Source of the DNA: Clostridia bacterium
GTDB taxonomy: Bacteria; Bacillota_A; Clostridia; Christensenellales; Aristaeellaceae
Length of the DNA: 17,422 bases
NCBI GenBank assembly: GCA_017412025.1
Contig: JAFQOY010000246.1
Span: 1-17,422 of the forward strand
Direction of reading: 5' to 3'
Shown here one piece after another: positions 13,660 through 17,422 of the stretch; positions within the stretch are counted from its first letter, which is position 1; every line of letters starts with the position of its first letter. The notes under the pieces were generated by a model. The model saw only the letters and a program-made list of their open reading frames with translations, ran no database searches and had not been told where the DNA came from. The position numbers and the translations under genes were made by a program.

Positions 13660-14706
13660 ATGAAGAAGATCACTGCCCTGCTCGTCGCGCTGCTGCTGGT
13701 CGCCATGGCCGTGTGCGGCGTGGCGGAAGCCAAGCCCTACGAGGGCCAGACCCTGACCATCAGCACCTTCAGCTTCAATGCTGAGCTGCTGCAGAAGAAC
13801 ATCTATGATCCGTTCATGGAGATGACCGGATGCACCATCGTCGCCGACGGCGCGAGCAACGCGCAGCGCGTGACCAAGATCGTCGAGTCTCCGGAAGACT
13901 ATGACGTGGTCATCATCGGCGATATGTTCGTCAAGCAGCTGATGAACGAGGGCGTCATCGACACCATCGACGCCGCGAAGCTGACCAACCTTGAGGGTAT
14001 CTACGAGTGCGCCCGCGCGCCGATGGGCGCCGAGTACGGCCCGGCCTACACCTTCAACCGCCTGGGCATCGTCTATGACAGCGCCTACTGCGACGTGGAG
14101 ATCAAGAGCTTTGCGGATCTGTGGAATCCGGAGCTGGAGGACAGCATCGCGATCCCGGACATGACCGCGACCACCGGCCCGCTGTTCTACTTCGCCACTG
14201 CCGAGACCTTCGGCTTCACCCCGGGCGTTGACGACGAGGCGATCTTCGCCAAGCTCGCCGAGCTCAAGCCGAACGTTGTGAATACCTATACCTCCGCCAA
14301 CAACACCATCTCCATGCTCAACCAGGGCGAGATCTCCGTGGCCGTGCTGCTTGACTACAGCTACACCACCGCCAAGAACGCGAACCCGGACTACGTCTGG
14401 ATCGATCCGGCCGAGGGCTCCTACGCCGGCTACAACATGCTCAACATCATCAAGGGCACCGAGGTCAAGGATCTGGCGACCGAGTTCATCAACTACTACC
14501 TGAGCTACGACGTGCAGCTGGCTGAGGCGCTTGACGGCGTGGACAGCCCGGTGCGCACCGATATCGAGCTGGCCGCCGAGCAGGCCGCCAACTTCACCTA
14601 CGGCGAGGAGATGGTCAACAGCCTCAAGCTGGTCGACTGGAACGTGATCACCGAGAACCAGGCGAAGTGGATCGAGATGTGGAATTCCACCTTCTCTGTG
14701 AAGTAA
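13660..14706 (+). CDS. ABC transporter substrate-binding protein, PotD-like
   Basis: This 348-residue exported protein is the receptor for the importer. The signal peptide is MKKITALLVALLLVAMAVCG then VAEA, with likely cleavage after AEA near residue 24. The cysteine at 19 is not in a good lipobox, so a released or signal-anchored form is more likely than a lipoprotein. Mature features match the family-1/8 extracellular binding proteins: TLTISTFSFNAELLQKNIYD, YDVVIIGDMFVKQLMNEGVI, YGPAYTFNRLGIVYDS, FADLWNPELEDSIAIPDM and SMLNQGEISVAVLLDYSY. Start has AGGAGGAAG just upstream. It is encoded between the ATPase and the second permease. Polyamines are one option, but related receptors bind iron, thiamine or opines, so the ligand is open. 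A GC-rich hairpin-forming gap follows it. Confidence 0.92.
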   Translation: MKKITALLVALLLVAMAVCGVAEAKPYEGQTLTISTFSFNAELLQKNIYDPFMEMTGCTIVADGASNAQRVTKIVESPEDYDVVIIGDMFVKQLMNEGVIDTIDAAKLTNLEGIYECARAPMGAEYGPAYTFNRLGIVYDSAYCDVEIKSFADLWNPELEDSIAIPDMTATTGPLFYFATAETFGFTPGVDDEAIFAKLAELKPNVVNTYTSANNTISMLNQGEISVAVLLDYSYTTAKNANPDYVWIDPAEGSYAGYNMLNIIKGTEVKDLATEFINYYLSYDVQLAEALDGVDSPVRTDIELAAEQAANFTYGEEMVNSLKLVDWNVITENQAKWIEMWNSTFSVK

Positions 14707-14719
14707 GAAGAGAGTGCCG

Positions 14720-14782
14720 CCGCATGCGGTGGGAAACCTCCGCGCCGCCTGCGGCGAATCCCCTTTCCCATGCGGGACGGGG
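14720..14782 (+). repeat. GC-rich palindromic element between binding protein and second permease
   Basis: The 111-nt gap contains CCGCATGCGG (14720-14729, perfect palindrome), CGCCGC-CT-GCGGCG (14743-14756) and nested CCCC/CCC-GGG/GGGG arms (14760-14782). The 12-mer CTGCGGCGAATC is found again at 15999-16010. It resembles an inserted REP-like element; inside the operon it could stabilise the upstream message and reduce expression of the second permease. Confidence 0.5.
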
Positions 14783-14817
14783 TAAAGAGCTTTTGAAGGA
14801 ATTGGAGTGTATCGCTT

Positions 14818-15600
14818 ATGAAGAAGAAAAACTGGGCGCTGATGCTGATGACTGCGCTGGTCTACGTGTTTTTGATCGGCCCGCTGCTGGTCATCGCCGC
14901 AGCCTCCTTCAGCGAGACGAAGGCACTCAAGTTCCCGGGCGAGGGATTCACGCTTGAATGGTATGCCAAGGTGCTGACGATGAGCTCCTTCATCGACGCG
15001 GCGAAGCTGAGCGTGATCATTGCGCTTGCGGCGACGGCGATCGCGCTGCTGCTGGGTCTTCCGGCGGCATACGCGCTCAACCGCTTCCGCTTCAAGGGCA
15101 AGGAGGCGATCAAAACGCTGTTCCTCTCCCCGGTGCTCATTCCGGTGATCGTCCTGGGCTTTGTCATGCTGCGCTATGTCGTCAATCAGTATGATCTGGA
15201 GGTCATCCCCAGCCTGCTGATCGGCCATACGCTGCTCTCGATTCCCTATGTGATGCGCGTTGTGACGAGCTCGCTGGCCAACTTCGACTTTGCGGTTGAG
15301 GAGGCGGCGTGCAGCCTCGGCGCGACGAAGGTGTATACCTTCTTCAACGTCGTGCTGCCCAACATCAAGTCGGGCATTGCGTCCGCCTGCATCATGTCGG
15401 TGATCAATTCCTTCAACAATGTCTCCCTGTCCGCGTTCCTCACCGGCCCCGGCGTAAAGATGCTCCCGATTGAGATCATGAGCTACGTCGAGTATCACTT
15501 CGATCCGACGATCGCCGCGCTGGCGACGCTGCTGATGGTGGCGACGCTGGGCGTGATGCTGCTCATCGAAAAGACGCTGGGTCTGCAGAGCGTCGTGTAA
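14818..15600 (+). CDS. ABC transporter permease, PotC-like
   Basis: This 260-residue membrane protein is the second channel subunit. It has six hydrophobic segments, the PotC-type N-terminus (MKKKNWALMLMTALVYVFLI, then GPLLVIAAASFSE), AYALNRFRFKGKEAIKTLFL and an EAA loop EEAACSLGATKVYTFFNVVL. Length and motifs match PotC-class permeases. The start has GGAG about 10 nt upstream, weaker than the sites of the other operon genes. It lies 111 nt after the binding-protein gene, across the palindromic element. It ends 9 nt before a strong terminator, so it closes the operon. The order permease-ATPase-receptor-permease differs from the E. coli potABCD order. Confidence 0.92.
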   Translation: MKKKNWALMLMTALVYVFLIGPLLVIAAASFSETKALKFPGEGFTLEWYAKVLTMSSFIDAAKLSVIIALAATAIALLLGLPAAYALNRFRFKGKEAIKTLFLSPVLIPVIVLGFVMLRYVVNQYDLEVIPSLLIGHTLLSIPYVMRVVTSSLANFDFAVEEAACSLGATKVYTFFNVVLPNIKSGIASACIMSVINSFNNVSLSAFLTGPGVKMLPIEIMSYVEYHFDPTIAALATLLMVATLGVMLLIEKTLGLQSVV

Positions 15601-15609
15601 AGGAATACG

Positions 15610-15638
15610 ACCTGTCCGTGCAAGCGGGCAGGTTTTTT
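15610..15638 (+). terminator. Intrinsic terminator of the ABC operon
   Basis: CCTGTCCG (15611-15618) pairs with CGGGCAGG (15625-15632), including one T-G pair, around a 6-nt loop, and six T residues follow (15633-15638). Confidence 0.9.
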
Positions 15639-15687
15639 CACCCTATAGGAAAATGCGTGCCCCCTCCGCCGCGCACGCGGTCCCCTG

Positions 15688-15787
15688 TTCCGGGGAACTC
15701 GCATAGCCGCGCAAGCGCTCCCTGCGACTCCCCACGCTTCGCCTCGCTGCTTCGATCCGGGAACAGTAATAGTCGCGCAAGCGCTCC
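15688..15787. repeat. Two-unit direct repeat in the intergenic region
   Basis: ATAGCCGCGCAAGCGCTCC (15703-15721) recurs with one difference at 15769-15787 (ATAGTCGCGCAAGCGCTCC), offset 66 bp. The bases before each copy also match (TCCGGGGAAC versus TCCGGGAAC), so each unit is about 33 bp. Around it are further short palindromes (CCGCG-CA-CGCGG at 15669-15680, GTTCC-GG-GGAAC at 15688-15699). No coding sense is visible; I read this as a decayed or nested repetitive element. Confidence 0.6.
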
Positions 15788-15900
15788 TTTACAGTTCCGA
15801 TCTCCATCTCACGGTTTCGCCCACGGGGCGCGTTCGATTCCGATCCCTCAGGGCGCGCTCAGCTCCGGTGACTATCAGTGGAGGAAAGGGCTGCTTGCCA

Positions 15901-15973
15901 GGCCAAGGCTCCCCTGAAAGGGGAGCTGGCGCGAAGCGGCTGAGGGGTTGAAGTGCGCAAGGCGCATTTTTTT
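15901..15973. repeat. GGCTCCCCT-type palindromic repeat ending in a terminator-like hairpin
   Basis: GCTCCCCT (15908-15915) and AGGGGAGC (15919-15926) form a perfect 8-bp stem with a GAA loop, followed by CTGGCGCGAAGCGGCTGAGG and GGTTG. I recall close variants of this unit as dispersed repeats in gut Clostridia genomes. It ends with TGCGC-aag-GCGCA (15954-15966) and seven T residues (15967-15973), a small intrinsic-terminator shape that may insulate the downstream gene. Confidence 0.6.
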
Positions 15974-15993
15974 GAGCGGAAAAAAGGAGAAAC

Positions 15994-16017
15994 ATTCGCT
16001 GCGGCGAATCATACAAT
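15994..16017 (+). promoter_or_regulatory. Weak promoter and inverted repeat ahead of the CDF gene
   Basis: ATTCGC-TGCG-GCGAAT (15994-16009) is a perfect 6-bp inverted repeat directly before TACAAT (16012-16017), a fair -10 box; the matching -35 region is poor, as in an activator-dependent promoter. Another small inverted repeat, CGTCTT/AAGACG, lies in the leader (16051-16071). The repeat shares a 12-mer with the element at 14720-14782, so it may be repeat debris rather than an operator. Confidence 0.35.
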
Positions 16018-16112
16018 ATAGAGGCTTCCTGAGCGTGATGCGCGCAGGGGCGTCTTTTTGTATGCAAGACGGCTAGATGGATCTAACGCATGCGGCGCGG
16101 GAGGGGACGGCT

Positions 16113-17291
16113 ATGCTGAAGCGTCTGATTGAAAAGAGAATCGGCAGCCTGAACGGCCCCATGACGGCGCGTACGCGCAGCGCATGGGGCAAGGCGGCGA
16201 GCTTTGCCGGAATCGGCGCCAATGCGCTGCTGTTTGCGTTTAAGCTGCTTGCAGGCGGCGTCAGCGGCTCGGTGGCGGTCACGGCGGATGCGGTCAACAA
16301 TCTGTCCGACGCGTCCTCGTCGGTGATCAGCCTGCTGGGTTTCAAGCTTGCGGAAAAACCTGCCGACGCGGAGCACCCGTATGGGCATGGCAGAATGGAA
16401 TACCTTTCCGGGCTGATGGTCGCGGTGATGATTCTGGTCATCGGCGTGGAGCTGATGATCAGCAGCGTGAAGAAGATTCTTTCGCCTGTGCCGGTCAGGG
16501 TGAATGCGCCTGTGCTGGCCGTGCTCGGGTGCTCGATCGGCGTCAAGCTGTGGCTGTCCGCGTTTAACCGGAGGATCGGTCGTGCAATCGGCTCGCCGGC
16601 GCTGGAAGCTGCGGCGGACGACAGCCGGAACGACGTGATTTCCACGTCGGCGGTGCTCCTCTCCATGATCATTGCGCATTTCAGCGGCCTGACGCTCGAC
16701 GGCTATATGGGCGCTGCGGTCGCCGCGTTCATCCTGGTCAGCGGCTTGGGGCTCGTGCGGGATGCGGTAAGTCCGATGCTGGGCGCTGCGCCGGAGAAGG
16801 AATTTGCCGACGATATCCGCAAAAAGCTGGAAAGCTATCCCGGCGTGCTGGGCGTGCACGACCTGCTGGTGCACGATTACGGGCCGGGCAGGAAGTATGC
16901 CAGCGTGCATCTGGAGATGGACGCGGGAACTGATTCCGTGGCGGCGCACGATCTGATCGACGGCATTGAGCGCGAGTTCCTGACGGAAAAGGGACTGCAT
17001 CTGGTGATTCACCATGATCCGGTCGAGGTGGATGATCCGCGCATCGCCGTGATGAAGGCGGCCATCGCGGACATTTGCAGGCGGATTGATCCCGGGATTG
17101 CGATTCATGACCTGCGCATGACGCCGGAGGGCGAGCATACCCATATCGTGTTTGACTGCGTTGTGCCCTATGGCTGCGCAGATGATACGGAGGAGATCCG
17201 CAGCAGGATTTCCTCTGCCGTAGCCGATGCGTATCCGGGATATCGCTGCGTGATCACGCTGGAGCACAGCTTTGTGCGTACACAGCAATGA
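16113..17291 (+). CDS. Cation diffusion facilitator, probable Mn2+-type exporter
   Basis: This 392-residue membrane protein exports divalent metal in exchange for protons. About six hydrophobic segments span residues 28-220. Metal-site residues are in ADAVNNLSDA (Asn62 and Asp66, an NxxxD motif in TM2), HPYGHGRMEY (88-97) between TM2 and TM3, and AADDSRNDVIST (Asp170 and Asp174, DxxxD in TM5). NxxxD paired with DxxxD is described for manganese-type CDFs, while zinc-type proteins usually carry His. The cytoplasmic part is long: a normal CDF tail with HDLLVHDYGPGRKYASVHLE and LVIHHDPVEVDD, then about 80 extra residues including HDLRMTPEGEHTHIVFDCVV, which resembles a second copy of that domain. 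The ATG at 16113 follows GGGAGGGG; an in-frame ATG at 16077 lacks such a site. It is a single-gene unit. Confidence 0.92.
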   Translation: MLKRLIEKRIGSLNGPMTARTRSAWGKAASFAGIGANALLFAFKLLAGGVSGSVAVTADAVNNLSDASSSVISLLGFKLAEKPADAEHPYGHGRMEYLSGLMVAVMILVIGVELMISSVKKILSPVPVRVNAPVLAVLGCSIGVKLWLSAFNRRIGRAIGSPALEAAADDSRNDVISTSAVLLSMIIAHFSGLTLDGYMGAAVAAFILVSGLGLVRDAVSPMLGAAPEKEFADDIRKKLESYPGVLGVHDLLVHDYGPGRKYASVHLEMDAGTDSVAAHDLIDGIEREFLTEKGLHLVIHHDPVEVDDPRIAVMKAAIADICRRIDPGIAIHDLRMTPEGEHTHIVFDCVVPYGCADDTEEIRSRISSAVADAYPGYRCVITLEHSFVRTQQ

Positions 17292-17350
17292 GCGCATGCA
17301 TGGGGGACGCATTGGATCGACGGGATACAGAGCGCATGGGAGGAATGAAC

Positions 17351-17379
17351 AGCCCCGCCTTGATCAACAGGGCGGGGCT
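17351..17379 (+). terminator. Stem-loop after the CDF gene, probable terminator
   Basis: AGCCCCGCC (17351-17359) and GGCGGGGCT (17371-17379) form a perfect 9-bp stem with an 11-nt loop. It lies 59 nt past the CDF stop. The U-tract is poor (TTTT only appears about 20 nt later), so confidence is limited. Nothing else is supported between here and the window end. Confidence 0.5.
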
Positions 17380-17422
17380 CAGATTATCAATAAAGTCTGT
17401 TTTAAACTTTGGGGATGCATGA

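Noticed and set aside
12568..15498. A 976-codon open frame on the minus strand opposite the ABC operon
   Set aside because: It lies opposite four intact transporter genes with full motifs, its translation is His/Arg/Ala/Asp-rich with no domain, and it has no sensible promoter. It is a by-product of GC-rich third positions.
15618..15917. A 99-codon plus-strand frame in the repeat cluster
   Set aside because: It begins inside the terminator region, is built from repeat sequence, and has no ribosome site or recognisable domain.
15688..15973. A CRISPR array
   Set aside because: Only two repeat units are present, they are imperfect, spacing is not that of an array, and no cas gene is in the window.

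Overview
The window is about 17.4 kb of GC-rich, densely coding bacterial DNA with strong AGGAGG-type ribosome binding sites, sigma-A-type promoters and U-tract terminators. The gene set (TRAP and Pot-type ABC uptake systems, short Lys-Lys signal peptides, a Tat-exported flavin reductase without haem or FMN domain) and a GGCTCCCCT-type palindromic repeat that I associate with gut Clostridia suggest a GC-rich anaerobic Firmicute, perhaps near Christensenellales. This placement is an inference. I see no rRNA, tRNA, CRISPR array, transposase or phage gene.

Layout. (1) 128-2977, plus strand: a MerR-family regulator followed by a Tat-exported FAD-dependent reductase. The reductase promoter has the 19-bp spacer typical of MerR-activated promoters. 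(2) 3009-4470, minus strand: a MATE multidrug/drug-sodium antiporter with its own promoter, convergent with the reductase across a shared terminator. (3) 4485-7447, minus strand: a complete TRAP transporter operon in the order dctP-dctQ-dctM. It has a good promoter, a perfect inverted repeat in the leader, an intercistronic hairpin after dctP and a strong terminator after dctM. (4) 7501-7813: a hairpin-rich gap. (5) 7814-8731, minus strand: a PfkB-family sugar/nucleoside kinase, divergent from (6) 8906-11593, plus strand: an AbgA-like M20 amidohydrolase plus an MtaD/SAH-deaminase-like amidohydrolase. The two units share a compact control region with overlapping promoters and two perfect palindromes. 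(7) 11652-15638, plus strand: a four-gene Pot-type ABC importer in the order permease, ATPase, binding protein, permease, with its own promoter and terminator. (8) 15639-16076: repeat-rich non-coding DNA. (9) 16113-17291, plus strand: a cation diffusion facilitator with residues of the manganese type.

How the parts may work together. The kinase, the two hydrolases and the ABC importer form a plausible scavenging module: import of a nitrogen-containing small molecule, amide hydrolysis, ring deamination and perhaps phosphorylation. One specific but unproven reading is salvage of folate or purine breakdown products. The TRAP system imports an organic acid. The exported flavin reductase lacks the recognisable catalytic His/His/Arg set of fumarate reductases, so its substrate is open. 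The long antisense ORFs opposite most real genes are by-products of GC-rich codon usage and are not annotated.
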